Shown: positions 1 to 11,339 of the stretch, piece by piece | How positions within the stretch are numbered: position 1 is the first letter of the stretch | Layout: the number at the start of each line of letters is the position of its first letter | Assembly: GCA_964017185.1 (NCBI GenBank) | Contig: OZ024872.1 | Location: forward strand, 57,591,817-57,655,816 | Length of the DNA stretch: 64,000 nt | Source of the DNA: Rugalucina vietnamica | Lineage: Eukaryota > Mollusca > Bivalvia > Lucinida > Lucinidae | Reading direction: 5' to 3' | The notes under the pieces: generated by a model | The model's input: only the letters and a program-made list of their open reading frames with translations | The model's database searches: none | Told to the model about the DNA's origin: nothing | Translations under genes and position numbers: made by a program

Positions 1-177
1 ATGTTAAAATGCCAACAATTGTTGGCCTTTTCACATTTATCAGCAGTACCAATTGCTGGCACTGGTAATCTAAACCTGAAATTTCTACCAATTTTGATTA
101 TTTTAGGACCTAAGAGAAGTTAAATTTCAGTCTCAGATGATCTGAGCATGAAAAAAGTTTTATAACCTTCTGCCCTA
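1..177 (+). repeat. MITE-2 copy, right half, cut by window edge
   Basis: The right part of a second TIR family. It has the internal palindromic stretch with ATGTTAAAATGCCAACAATT, the body motif AACCTGAAATTTC, and the terminus GAGCATGAAAAAAGTTTTATAACC. The left half lies outside the window. Better preserved copies are at 44384-44632 and 52091-52314. Confidence 0.75.
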
Positions 178-779
178 ACACTGATTATTAGTTTCATTAC
201 CAATTTTATTCCACTGAGAATTCCACTTTTTAACATTTTTACTTAGGTTTGTCATTGTCTTTTATAAGCCACATGTATTTATAAGACCCAGATAGAGTCT
301 ATCAACTCAATGACTTGTACCATGATTGCAAAAGTTCAAACTCAAGATGAAAATCTATCATTTTTAAAACACCGAAACCTAAATATTTATACATAATTGC
401 CCAATTACCCATATAACGCTGAACTGTTCGACTCCATGTAATACGCTTATGCACCAGTACTTTGACCATAAGAGTATCAAGGCTTTGGAAAGAAGTCAAT
501 ATCCCCGGCTACTATTCCCCACACCCCAAGAGGGACTTGGTTGCAAATGAGTTGTGCATTATTCTCGATATCATAGATGGGTCTTTTATCTACTTGACTA
601 CATTTTCATACATTCCATCTTCAGTTTTACTTTATTTTTTTTTATTTTTTCAAAAAAGAAAATTAAGAACGTTCTAAAATAAACCGTGCTGAATTATTTT
701 TAATCCAGACTACAGAGTACCCACAAGCAGAACTTATGGAGTAAAGAGAACACCGCAGTCTTAAAATGGCATATCTATT
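178..779. other. Unannotated AT-rich stretch
   Basis: No coding, RNA or repeat signal is recognised here. Short ORFs on both strands have no recognisable composition or motif. The stretch lies downstream of exon 2 of the PP2A gene, so it is intron. Confidence 0.5.
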
Positions 780-968
780 TGAGCCACTGCATGGGAAAAC
801 CAACAATCTGCAAAGGCGAAAACAAAGGCGCAGATCAGCTTCGCAGTCACTGCGAAGCTGATCAGCGCCTTTGTTTTCTCTACCCAGACAGTACAATCCC
901 TCTTCTACTTTAGTCTAAAATTTCAAGCTTCTATCCTGCTTGTGTAGATGTACAGACCGGTTTGTGTC
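780..968 (+). mobile_element. MITE-1 copy, right end truncated
   Basis: Starts with TGAGCC, then the GGGAAAACCAACAATCTGC terminal motif. The GATCAGC-rich internal palindrome and the TTTCAAGCTTCT body follow. It stops at CAGACCTGG, where a MITE-2 copy begins. Confidence 0.85.
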
Positions 969-1328
969 AGACCTGGGGCCGACGTTATAAAACTTTTTTC
1001 ACGCTCAGCTGAGCATAAAATTTAAGCTTTTCATAATTGACAAAATAGCCCAAATAAATTGAAATTTTAGGTTAAGATCACCAAAGCCTGCAATTGTTGG
1101 CATTTTAACATTTATGAGCAGGATAAATTGAAGTCAGGTTAAGATCACCAAAGCCTGCAATTTATCCTGCTCATAAATGTTAAAATGCCAACATTGTTGG
1201 CATTTTAACATTTATGAGCAGGATAAATTGCAGGCTTTGAATGTTGGCATTTTAACATTTATGAGCAGGATAAATTGCAGGCTTTGGTGATCTTAACCTG
1301 AAATTTTTTTTATAACCTCGGGGCCTGG
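969..1328. repeat. MITE-2 copy with amplified internal palindromes
   Basis: Outer ends are CGTTATAAAACTTTTTTC on the left and TTTTTTATAACCTCG on the right. Between them the motif pair GCCAACA / CATTTTAACATTTATGAGC occurs several times in both orientations, each followed by GGATAAATTG. This looks like repeated template switching inside one palindromic element. Confidence 0.75.
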
Positions 1329-1401
1329 TCGGAACCCAAATTGTTGGGTTTTTGTCACCGTAAGGGCTCATTTAGCAATTCAATTCGTACTCAGTACTCA
1401 C

Positions 1402-1598
1402 CATTCGCACCACCTCTGGATATACTGGCTCGGACAGAACACCTCTCGTGGCGGTGATGTAATCGACCAGCTCGTTGAGGCACGCTCGCTTCACCTCCTT
1501 GCTCTTCAGATCTGAGACAGGGTCCATAAAGTCGAAGACGGCACAACATTGTTGCAGTTTCTTGATGAACAGTTCCTGCTGTTCCGCTGGAGGAGTGT
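1402..1598 (-). CDS. PPP2R5E: PPP2R5E-like exon 2
   Basis: 197 nt. The acceptor reads CATCATTTTCAG before ACACTCC and the donor is ATG|GTGAGT. It encodes [18 protein letters not shown] through YPEVVRM, the first helices of the B56 fold. The exon ends in phase 0. A diverged MITE-1 copy begins about 8-10 bp upstream of the acceptor AG. Confidence 0.93.
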
Positions 1599-4500
1599 CT
1601 GAAAATGATGGACAGATACAGCATGAAATAAGCAGATTTTTATATATGCACGAAAACAAAGATGTAAATCAGCTGTGCAGTAAGTGCACAGCTGATGAAT
1701 GCCTTTGTTTTTGTTTCATGAATAGTACATTTCCTCTTCTTAAATCTGAATATTCAAGCTTCTAACAGACTAGCACCCTTCTGTGGCCTTGAAGACCTAT
1801 TTTTTGTTAGATCAGGTCAGAAACCCTGAAGACAGGTCTTCTCGAGAGGTGGCAAAATGGAACCGTTACTGACCAGGTCCAACAACAAGGCAACATAACC
1901 ACAGTCCACAGGAGATGGTAAAAGGCTTTTGTTTGTACTGTATTGGTACTGTATGCCCAACAGCTAAGCTCATATTGATCATAAGTCAGTTATCCTAGCC
2001 ACACATTTCATGGGCAAGCCCACCTGTGGCATGTTACCAGTACTCAGTGCACATTTATAAATTTCACCATTAAATGACAAACAGTGTAAGAGGAATGACC
2101 AAGGCCTGAATTAAAAAATTGTTTGTTTGTCTTTTAAAGACCCAGCATTTTAATCTTGATTAGGTAGGTAGGGAAATTATTATATTAAAATATTATATTT
2201 TGCTATTGTAGAATGATTTTTATAAAAACCAAATCAATCATTTACACCATAGAAAAATAAAAATATTTTTTTCTCAGGAAATTGCAATACATAAATTGTG
2301 GGTTAGGTAGGTAAAGGACAAACAAACAAAATTTTATTTTCAGCCCAAGGAACAGCCAAATCTTCATGAAAGAAATTGCTGGGTGTCAAGATCCATTTCA
2401 ATAATGCCTCGTCACAAGCATGGCATATTACTGAATGAGCTATCCATCGCACCCGGTTGAAATTTAAGATTTAGTAACAAAAGGGATTGTTCTTTCTCCT
2501 TTGTTACCAAACAGTTTTTTTCATTATCAATATTTGAACCGCCTCGTCACAACTGCACAGTAATTGCGGAGCTGATCAGCGCCTTTGTTTTCGATACAAG
2601 GATAATACAATTCCTCCGCTACTTATACCCAAAATTTCAAGCCTCTAGCCTGCTTGTGTGACTGCACAGGCCGGTTTGTGTCAGACCCGTTAGAAATCCC
2701 AAAGACTGGTTTTCTCGCATCGCGGCTCAGTTTATGTGCACTTCTGATTTTCCGATGCACATCGTGTGGATGCCATTTGTGCTTCAAATCTACTCTTCCA
2801 AATCTACAGAATCTTCATTAGACCTATTAAATTCTTTCTTATATGCAAGGTCTTGCCTGACAGTGAAATTACAAGAGCTGTAAGACACTGGTCAGCTTAT
2901 CTTTCAACTTAATTACTGTCGCAAGTAGCCTATGGCTGGTCATTAGCAGATCAATGATCAATAGAGCCATGACGCATGAAAAATAGTATTGGTCTGACAC
3001 AAACAGGGCTGTGCAGTCACAAAAGAAGGCCAAGGGCTTGAAATTTCAGATTTAGGCAGTAGAGTGATTGTACTATCTGTGAAGCAAAAGTTAAGACACT
3101 GAGAGAATTATAGTTACTGCACAGCTGGTCTGCATTTTTGTTTAAGTACATGTTTATGAAAAGACATTGCTTTTCTGAGGATGAGTCTAAATACTCAATA
3201 GATGTCCTTCATAATCTTTTTCACACAAATACTGCATCATAAGAGACCTCTGGGAGAAAAATTAACGTAAAAGTTTGCTTTTGCTCTTTCACAGGCAGAC
3301 CAATATAGAGAACCAAATATGGAGAGATAATCTGAGCATCATTACGACAGAATCTATTTGCTATTTCCCATAAGGTGACAAGTAGACTAAATGGCAAAAA
3401 TCGCTCACCTGAGAACCATCAGTGACACACTTAGTATTGATTTTTCTAACACTCAAGGGCACCTAATTCCACAGTCACAAAAAGGCATAAGCTCAATTTT
3501 CAAACACTCATCCAAAAGGTTTCATATTTAAATATTGATGAAATGAAAAATCCTCCCCTCCTGTGATGCTTCAAATAAAATTAAATCAAGTTTGGCTGGC
3601 TAGCCTCATAGGTATTCAAGTTTTAAAGTTTTGACATTCAAGGGGAGGAAACTCCAAAGCTGATGGTCTGAGCTGGACCTATATCGAAATTGTCAGAGAA
3701 TTTATTCCTGCAGGGCTTTTTTAAGAGGGGGCCCACTGGCCCTGGCCAGTAAATTTTGGTCTGGGGCCAGTTAAAATGTGGAGGGCCAGCTGAATTTTTC
3801 AGAAAAAAAAAGTGTTGGTTCAAATGGTGCTGCTTATTCTCAAAGTAAAAGTGCAAGTGTGATGTAAATAGTTTAAACAACTGAATGTAGTGTTGGAAAG
3901 CTGTTGACTTGTAATTGCTGCAATAACTGGCTACATTAGTATTGTGTTCAAATAATTTATGTGCTGTTATGGTCAACTGTTTAGACGAAAATCATCGTAA
4001 TTTGTTTGTGCTATATTTGTCTTGCAATGTGCTGACCTCTGTATCCAAAACAACTTCGACCTGGAAAGAATAGTTGGGCCAGTTGAAAATTCAGAGGGCC
4101 AGTAGATTTTGAGACCAGTTGGCCCTAAGGGCCAGTGGCATGTTGATAGTTAGCAAAACCCCTGTTCCTGTCCTCCTTACTTGCAAGAATGAAGCAAATC
4201 CAATCAAAAATGAAGGCCCTATTATGTTTACATTTTCATTATACATGCAGGGCTTTTTCTCTATACAAAACTGGGTCCGGTTTCCGGTACCAAATTTTTT
4301 CCCAATTGGCTGAAAAAATTCCCAATTGACGTGGAACATTCCCAATTAGCAGAAAAATCCCAATTTAAAAGGTAAACTTTCCCAATTTTGTTAAAAAATG
4401 CACTATTTTTTCCCAAAATTGTCATATTTTTTCCCAAAATCACAATTTTTTTTTCCCAATTTCATCGGTACTAAAAATTTCCCCAAAAGGTCAGAAAAAG

Positions 4501-7500
4501 CCCTGACATGTACATTCCATAAGCAGGATTCTCCGCAGTTTTATTTTAGGGGACCAATGTCCAACTACTGCCAGCTTTTGAGGGACATTTTAACAAGGCC
4601 GTTGAGATATTGGGGGACATTTACTTCATGAAAAAGACATATCTGTGAATTTTGGGGGACAATGATGTCCCCTCTCTAAACAGTTTTGGGGGTCATTGGA
4701 AGCAAAAAAAGGGTCAAAATGCCTATTTTTGAGCGCCTGGGAAAACACTGATTATAAGTCTATGGGAGTTATCTGTTGTCATGAAAACCCGAGTTTTCAT
4801 CTGATCTGCTTCAAAGCCTAATGCTGGCATCGAAGCTTCATAAAAAATTTGATTGCATCTGGCCAACTTGTCTGGGAGATACATATATATATTTGAAAGG
4901 GTGAACAGACGCACAACGGCTCGAACTCCATCCTATAAGCTCACCTCGTGAACTTTTGGCTCAAGCAAAGTGAGCAGACAGCACACCTTGAGAGATGGCC
5001 GGAACTAGTATTTTCTAAGTCATAAAATTTTCAGGGATTGTACACTGTACTAAGTAGCACAGATAAGGCCAACATTAGAAATATTCTTGTTTCCCCTTTC
5101 CCGACCCTGTATCTCAGGTATGAGTCGGTCGGTCGGATTTTTTTTTTATCCATACATACCCTTATCAATGAATTACCTGTTCTAATATAAGTAAAACATC
5201 TACAGGACAGACCCGCTATACCGCGCCTTGAATTAACGCGGTGTTGGATATAACGCGAGGGCACCTTGGATCTCAAAATTTCGCCCACCCACTTTTGAGA
5301 AAAAAAAAAAAAATCGTGGCGACGCGACGGCGCCGTTTTACCCTTATATATTCCTTTATTGTATTACAGTTTAAGGCGTTTATGTGCGGATGAATTCACA
5401 TTTAAAAAGATCGTTTGCAGGGAATTCAACAAGGTTCAGATTTCTTACAGTTTCTCTTTATGGTACTCGAGAGAAAAAAATTAAAAGCAGTTGTCAGGCG
5501 TTTGCCAAGGTGCTATTTTCTAACAGTTTCTCTATATTATACATTGAGAACAATTAATGTTAATTATCCTTTGCATATTTAAAACTGAAAGAACAGGTTT
5601 TCTTATAGAAAGCATAATGTGTTTACGAACCGGCTGCGTGTATATTCAAGAGTGATAATTGCCATGTCAGTAATTTTTAGACTTACCGTTCGCGAAGCGT
5701 GGATGACACATTGTTTTCTTAAGATAAGCCATAAAAGTAGTGAAAATAAGCCCAATGAGCTAGGGGATTATCGATAGACCGTAACGAGACTGTAAACACA
5801 GGTTGCTGTAGGCTTTTGATGACACCTGTTACGCAACGTTGCTCATTTTCGACGGCGACACAAACCAAAGATTGTCTAAGCATTGGGACACCTATATCTT
5901 GTATAATTCTATCCGATCAGAAAATTCAATTAAGAAAGGCGAATTAAAATAACTGTAAATACGGTCTTGTCCGCGTTAAATATCCGGGTGCGCCAATAAG
6001 TCAAAGGCGGAACTCTACAATACAACAGCAACATAAGCCCGGTGTCATGGACGCTCTTTTCACATAAAATCGTACGTTGTAAATAAACAAATTTAATCAT
6101 TGTAGATCGTTTTTAACTGATAAAACTGTGGAACACGCAATACTTCACTTTTGTTTATTCCATTTTACAAGGACTCTGCGATAAAACGCCAAGCTCGGTT
6201 AAGCCAATACACACGTCGTATAGGTTCCCCACCCACCAATACACTACAGAAACTGCGATCAGCCTGGTCCGACTCAGTAGATTTGCATTACGCGCCTCAC
6301 GTATAACGCGCATGCGACTTGTGGACCCCGACCAGCGCGTTATAACGGGTCTGAAGTGTATATAAAGGTACACAAATGAGTTTACAATTGAAGATACAAT
6401 TTATCTGTGTTCTTCAAGGATAGAAATGTTAGCAATTTAAGTCAATTCTTCCTTCTGGAGCATATTTCTTGTTTGGTCATGCAGTTAAAAAAAGCTTGAA
6501 GGAAAAAATGCAATAAAATTTTTTGGGTCGGGGCAAATTTTTAGGGTCGGTCGGGGAAGGGGAAACAAATGTAATTTTATTTTTGGCCTAAAGGCACATT
6601 TCAGTCAGGGAGAATCTTCGAAGTCATTCCAGTCCCTGATAATCTGTGGAAAGAAACTGCTTTTGTGAGCTTGTTTGCTAGCTGAAGGTATCTGCAATGC
6701 CAATTATAAGTGTTTATTTCAACAGTGCCTATTCTTGGGGTTAAGGTCATCTGTGTGTACTCTTAGCCAGATTGACATAAAATAGCCCAAATACAACAAA
6801 AGTTACCCAAAGTCACAATCCCTGGTGTGAAATATTTTTGCATTGGCAGTAGCTACAGTATTTTGCCAGACCCGGCGGCGAAATAGCCCCTAGGAGCTAT
6901 TTTCTTTTGCCGGACCAATGGCCATCCTTAAATGATTCTTTGTTTGCTGTGCAGTGCTCCTACCCATCAATTTCAGAATGGGTAGGTAGGTAGAGCATTT
7001 TTTTTTTTTTTTTAAAGAGATATCATTGTTGAAATATTGTTTGAAACTATATTAGGAAGCTTTGATTAGAACATTTATCTGAAACTTAATCATTGTTTTT
7101 AGTTTTTTTTAACCAAACAAAAACAACAAAAAAAATCCTTTCCCCAAAATGGCCATAATTTTTTGGGGGTTGGGCCAGTTTTTATGGGTATGTACATATG
7201 TAGGAGCACAGCAAACCAACAATTTTTTATGGTCGGCCCGTATATCCATGACGTTTCGTCTAAAACCATTTCGTCTAAAGGACATTTCATCTACAGGACA
7301 TTTCGTCTATAAGATTTTTCGTCTAAAGGACATTTTGTCTAAATGTCATGTTGTCTTATATTTTTGTCTATTACGACATTTCGTCTAAAATTCATCTAAA
7401 TCTCGTCTAAAACATAAATGATAAGGAATATATTTTTGAACAACATTTTATTGGACATCAATTTCATGACATTTAATAGGTCAAATTGAAGCCAATCTTG

Positions 7501-9657
7501 TAGACAGTCCATGAATTTCATATTTAAAAATGATATTAAAATTTAACCGTCAAAAGCAGATAGTGTGAGCCATATTTTGCAATTCCACGCATACAAGATC
7601 GTGCAACAAGGTCAAATCATAAACCTGATGTTGACCTTTATGCATTGCAAAAACTGAATCGCTATGACGCTGTATAATAAATTATCGTAATTGATTTGTG
7701 CACTGTTGGTTAGAGTCTCCAGAGTTCTCACTAGGATTTGAAAATTGGAGTAAAAATGAGGTATTTTCTAAAATGTTGGATTCTTCCCATACTTACTATT
7801 GGGGCTTTTCAAAAAGTTGGGAGTCAGAATTAAAAAGTTGGAGTTTAAAACTCCAATTTTGGAGTTAAGGAGAACGCTGCGGATAGACTCGATAAAGTAC
7901 GCAAACAATGTGTACCCAATACAAAGCAATTTTGCTACATTGCTTATCACAAGGACCATAGCTCAGTGGTTAGGGCACCGGATTTGTAACGTGCGGATCC
8001 CTGGTTCGAATCCCATAGAAGGTGGAAAATACATTTTTTTTTTATTTTTAAATAAAATGCATATTACGTTTTATCAAAAGCAATCGCACGGAGAACATGA
8101 TATTCTTGCTTTATTGCACTTTTCATGTGCCAAATTGCGCAACATAATGGGTTTTCAAACACACCCGTATCGACAATATGTCTAAGCAGAGGTCAAACCA
8201 TTTCCTATCTTCCAAACATTTGAAATTAATAAGAGTATGAAATAAATATATGTACAAAAAACAGATAAACCATACACAAAATTGATCAAATCAAAATCAA
8301 ATTATTGAATACTATAGAGAATGAATAGGGTAGATACGAAAAAAATATTAAAAAAAAACGTAACCAATCATGGGACTCGAACCACTGTCTGTTAAATATA
8401 AAGAAATATCATCTTTATCTGCGTGCTCTACCATTTGAGCTGTGCATTCCAGACAAAGTTTTTAGCATAGCAATCTTATCAAGAACTTATATACCGCTAC
8501 ATTTACCTTGCTAAATAGTACTAACAATCACAAAAAGTCACACTGATGTAAAAGCAATCATGAAACGTTCCGAAGATATATTTAGAATTGCAACGAACTA
8601 TAACTATATACTAACAATGGCGGATTTAGAGGGGGTTCAAGGGGTTCGCTCGAACCCCCTCTGGAGCCGAATTCTTCCATTTTCATGGTAGAATTTCAAG
8701 AATTTTGGCTGAAATAAGGCAAACGAACCCCCTTTTCTACATTTGAACCCCCTCTTCAGAAATCCTGGATCCGCCCCTGACTAATAGCGTTCACCCAACA
8801 CCAGGTGAATATTAGTGGACTATAGAACATGTTTCTACATGTGTATGTTTTAAATGATCTGAATGTTCTTACTGATCTAAAAGGACCGAAAGAAAAATAT
8901 GATCTGCACTAATGTCTGTGTACAAATAAATGATATAAATAAAAATAGACCTTCCACTCTGATTAATATTGATTTAAAGTAGGGTGCGACATTTGGTCTA
9001 AAAAATCTTAATTTTTCTTAACTTTTTTTTTTAGACCAAATGTCAGAATGTCGCACCTGCTTGATATTTTTTTAGATGAATGGTCCATTAGATGAATTGT
9101 CCATTAGATTTAGACGAAATGTCATTTAGATGAAATGTCATTCTGATGAAATGGCATTTAGGTGAAATGTCCTGTACCCGGCCCGACCTGGTATTTAGCT
9201 GTAATGGACTTGTGAAATATTTTTTGCATTGGCAGTGGCTATTTTGCCGGACCGCCCCCTAAGAAACTTGGTCAGTATGTGGCAACTCCAGGGATTCAGT
9301 GTGAGGTCTGTTATAGCATGGCACTAGTGCATTTGATAGATTTAACTTAAAACTTTTGATAAATACAGCAACTGGCCTTTTGCAAACAGAACCCGAAGAC
9401 TGTCAGTCTGCACAAGCCTAACAGTGTAAAGACACGCCAGTAAATAATTGTGTTGATTTTGTGTGTCAATTTCATCAAATGTTGTTCATCAATTTGCTAA
9501 CATAATTACCTTTCAAATGAGGTAAAGCTTGCAACTCTGGGGCATTTTTTGTCCTGTAATGTGATGAACCCTGAGATCGTTTTTGTTTCTTGGATTTGAT
9601 CGACGCCTTGCTAATAAATGGGTCGATTCTGTCCACAACCCCTGGTTTAGATGTCAT
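1402..9657 (-). CDS. PPP2R5E: PP2A B56 regulatory subunit, epsilon-like (first two coding exons; gene continues past left edge)
   Basis: The B56 family supplies the regulatory B' subunit that directs the PP2A phosphatase core to its substrates. Two exons join in frame, 9657-9510 then 1598-1402. Exon 1 ends with a lone G and exon 2 starts with AC, restoring an Asp codon. The 115 residues read a basic N-terminal tail with [13 protein letters not shown], then ELQALPHLK, then the start of the HEAT-like domain with [14 protein letters not shown] and [12 protein letters not shown], then LNELVDYIT and YPEVVRM. Family knowledge: vertebrate B56 epsilon has closely similar KARQKRSQSSSQ and LNELVDYIT segments, whereas other isoforms differ more at the N terminus. 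B56 proteins are usually over 450 residues, so about three quarters lies left of the window. Isoform assignment is less sure than the family. Confidence 0.9.
1608..1858 (+). mobile_element. MITE-1 copy, diverged, abutting PPP2R5E exon 2 acceptor
   Basis: The recognisable parts are CGAAAACAAAGATG, the palindrome GCTGTGCAGTAAGTGCACAGC, the TTCAAGCTTCT body, and the end GACAGGTCTTCTCGAGA. The outermost left bases are eroded, so the boundary is approximate. Confidence 0.65.
2099..2348. mobile_element. Short TIR element (about 250 bp)
   Basis: Imperfect inverted ends: CAAGGCCTGAATTAAAAAAT then TGTTTGTTTGTC on the left, and GACAAACAAACAAAATTTTA then GCCCAAGG on the right. GGTAGGTAGG lies inside both ends. 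There is no ORF. Left ends of this general type recur at about 5062 and 6594. Confidence 0.6.
2540..2731 (+). mobile_element. MITE-1 copy, left end deleted
   Basis: Contains half of the internal palindrome (GCGGAGCTGATCAGCGCC), TTTGTTTTCG, TTTCAAGCCTCTAGCC, and the right terminus TTTTCTCGCATCGCGGCTCA. Confidence 0.8.
2990..3150 (-). mobile_element. MITE-1 fragment, reverse orientation
   Basis: GGTCTGACACAAAC, GCTTGAAATTTCAGATTT and GATTGTACTATCTG appear in the order expected for an inverted, truncated copy. Confidence 0.65.
3151..3700. other. Unannotated intronic stretch
   Basis: No gene, RNA or clear repeat boundary seen. Low complexity is absent and the short ORFs have no recognisable domains. 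Confidence 0.4.
4248..4505. mobile_element. hAT-like MITE with 5-bp target duplication
   Basis: Perfect TIR CAGGGCTTTTTCT / AGAAAAAGCCCTG, flanked by ACATG on both sides. Internally a degenerate TTCCCAATT motif repeats about ten times. A related, more decayed copy seems to start at 3708 (CAGGGCTTTTTTAAG). There is no coding capacity. Confidence 0.8.
5062..6594. mobile_element. Outer TIR element interrupted by another element
   Basis: Left end AAGGCCAACATTAGAAATAT then TTGTTTCCCC and CCCGACC. The right end is its inverse: GGGTCGGTCGGGG, GGGGAAACAAATG, GGCCTAAAGG. The ends lie 1.5 kb apart because the 5201-6356 element sits between them. No coding region. Confidence 0.55.
5201..6356. mobile_element. 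Non-autonomous TIR element, about 1.15 kb, TATAACGCG type
   Basis: Left terminus GACAGACCCGCTATACCGCG and right terminus CGCGTTATAACGGGTCTG are inverted. Subterminal TATAACGCG motifs occur near both ends. No transposase ORF. It lies inside the 5062-6594 element. Confidence 0.65.
6595..7230. other. Decayed repeat debris
   Basis: Contains two copies of a CGGAC/CCAGACCCGG-type motif, GGTAGGTAGG followed by a T-run near 6990, and an A-rich stretch near 7120. No element boundaries or genes can be set with confidence. Confidence 0.3.
7958..8032 (+). tRNA. tRNA-like sequence (probably pseudo-tRNA)
   Basis: A-box-like TAGCTCAGTGGTTAGGGCAC and B-box-like GGTTCGAATCC are at tRNA spacing, with TTGTAA in the anticodon position. 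Acceptor and anticodon stems pair poorly, so this is a decayed tRNA or a SINE head rather than a confident functional gene. It lies within the 7231-9188 element. Confidence 0.5.
8365..8455 (-). tRNA. tRNA-like sequence, minus strand, with extra internal segment
   Basis: Read on the minus strand: CAGCTCAAATGGTAGAGCAC (A box) and GTGGTTCGAGTCCCA (B box). About 20 extra AT-rich bases lie where the anticodon arm would be, which could be an intron or an insertion. Function is uncertain. Confidence 0.45.
8615..8779. mobile_element. hAT-like MITE (165 bp) with ACTAA duplication
   Basis: Ends CAATGGCGGATTTAG and CTGGATCCGCCCCTG are imperfect inverted repeats flanked by ACTAA on both sides. Internal GAACCCCCT motifs occur in both orientations. 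Confidence 0.75.
8981..9059. repeat. Palindromic insertion, about 80 bp
   Basis: Arms GGTGCGACATTTGGTCTAAA and TTTAGACCAAATGTC...GTCGCACC are inverted. The right arm has a 5-bp insertion (AGAAT). Confidence 0.7.
9510..9657 (-). CDS. PPP2R5E: PPP2R5E-like exon 1 (start codon)
   Basis: 148 nt from ATG at 9657-9655 to the donor AAAG|GTAATT. It encodes 49 residues: a variable Ser/Lys-rich tail, [13 protein letters not shown], then ELQALPHLK. The ATG is the first in frame and the sequence upstream shows no continuation. It ends in phase 1, matching exon 2 at 1598 across a 7.9-kb intron. The tail before the HEAT-like core is unstructured in the family. Confidence 0.88.
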
Positions 9658-10158
9658 GTTGGCAAAAGTGAGGACTGAACAGGTCCCAGAGAAATAAAAA
9701 CAGTGACTAAATCGCTCTCAAACTTTCAAAACATGGCTATCCTTGCATGTTTGACAATCCGTAGAAACCATTCCATTGGTCGACACACGCGATATACGTC
9801 CGTTTGAGGACCTCTAAATGTGGAGTAAGTTGCGCCAGGTATTGCAGAATAATTGTTTTTCATAGGCTATATATACAGTGGCTCTAATTGTTAGAACTAA
9901 GGAATTTTTCAGATTTTTTTCGGGTTAAAGTTGCTAAGTTCGGTTGTGCTCAATATTCAATTCTCGTCAGGTGGTGTATTGGCGAGATAGAGCGAGATTG
10001 ACCTCGTTTGCCCTTGGAACGGTACAACAATTTACCGAAAATAAATTACTGAAATGCCAAAACAACTAAAGTGTGTTTCCTACTGTCTGATAGTGTTATT
10101 TTGCACATATACTGATAATAAAAATTTATTCCTCCTTGTTATTGTCGTGTTATCGTAT
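9658..10158. other. 5' flank of the PP2A gene
   Basis: Probably 5' UTR and promoter of the minus-strand PP2A gene. No TATA-like motif can be assigned and no repeat is recognised. Confidence 0.35.
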
Positions 10159-10639
10159 GTTTGGTAGGGCTATCGATAAAAAACATAACCGGGCCGGACC
10201 CGGCCAAATTTACGGAAAGTACCGAAGGTTCCGGAGCCGGGTCTACGGAATTTATCGGAAAAAGACGATCTTTCGGTACCGGAATGTAGCTCCGGGTCCG
10301 GTTCAAATAAGTAAACAGCTATTATAAAGTCCTTATGGGGACTGAAAATCATTATTTATTTGAATCGAAATATTATGGTTAAATCTTTGATTTATTTTAA
10401 ACTACGTTAATCAAATTCTTTTTACGGCAACAGAAATATTTTGCTAAAATATTGCAGAAACGTAAGATTTTCCTGAGGTTCTGATGTGTATCTGACAGAT
10501 CTTTAGTATTTTTCATGATCTCAAGATCAATCCTTATATAGTGATCTTTCAGACGTAAAACCAATCCTACAATTTTGCGAAATATAGATCTACTCATATG
10601 TCTTTCTCAAGTCTAAATTATTGTTCCAACATGGTTTAG

Positions 10640-10765
10640 AGCTTAGGAAGTACAGGGAATGTACTATCCGTAAATCAAAAACAAAGGCGCTGATCAGCCT
10701 CGCGGAAGTAACCGCGGCGAGGCTGTTCTTCGCCTTCGTTTTCGCACATGCATATTTTTTTTCCC
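10640..10765 (-). mobile_element. MITE-1 fragment inside the MULE
   Basis: GTACTATCCGT, AACAAAGGCGCTGATCAGC, the central palindrome with an altered loop, and CCTTCGTTTTCGCACATGC. The termini are missing. Confidence 0.7.
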
Positions 10766-11094
10766 TCATGACTTTTTTTTCTTCAAGATTATGCTTTAAA
10801 GCGTCACTTTCTCGTGATAAGTATTTCAGCAACATCCGTACATCTTAAATTACATCATCAAACTTTTGCAATGCCCATGGGTCTCATAATGACCACAAGA
10901 ACTGTTTATTTCGGGGGACCGACCAAAATCTTGCGATCCACTGAGTTGACCTGTGATTATCACAATGCATGTAATGTCATCCTAAACTAGTGTTAAGACG
11001 ATGCCTTAAGCGATCTTAAGAATAGTTAGACCAGGCCTCTATCTATGAGAGAAAACATATACATGTAGTATGGGTATTCATTTTCGTAAATTTG

Positions 11095-11256
11095 CTCAAA
11101 ACACACATTGTTGGTACAAGTTAGAACCGCCTTGCCGAGGTGGTTCTAACGGTTACCCACAATGTATATTTTGGATGAAAAATAAAAAAAAAATTTGTAT
11201 ACCCCAGTTTTACTATATAAAAGTGGGGTATAAGGGGGCGTACATTTCACGGACAT
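11095..11256 (+). repeat. Dispersed repeat, copy 1
   Basis: Shares with 56478-56662 (inverted) a short hairpin GTTAGAACCGCCT...AGGTGGTTCTAAC, two ACCCACAAT-type motifs, a GTTTTAC-TAT segment and GTGGGGTATAAGGGG. No coding function is assigned. Confidence 0.65.
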
Positions 11257-11339
11257 GTAAGGAACTATGTGAATGTGATACCAAAATAATTTGTGTTATC
11301 ATTTTTTAAAACTGATTGTTTTTGTATTTTCACCGCCCA

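Larger units (their letters stand above)
7231..9188. mobile_element. 1.96-kb TIR element with subterminal repeats
   Basis: Left end GGTCGGCCCGTA and right end CGGCCCGACC are inverted. Just inside each lies a run of about ten short repeats of the form GACATTTCGTCTAAA, opposite in orientation at the two ends (7240-7400 and 9070-9175). The interior has no transposase, two tRNA-like sequences, a hAT-like MITE and a palindrome. The superfamily is not identified. Confidence 0.7.
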
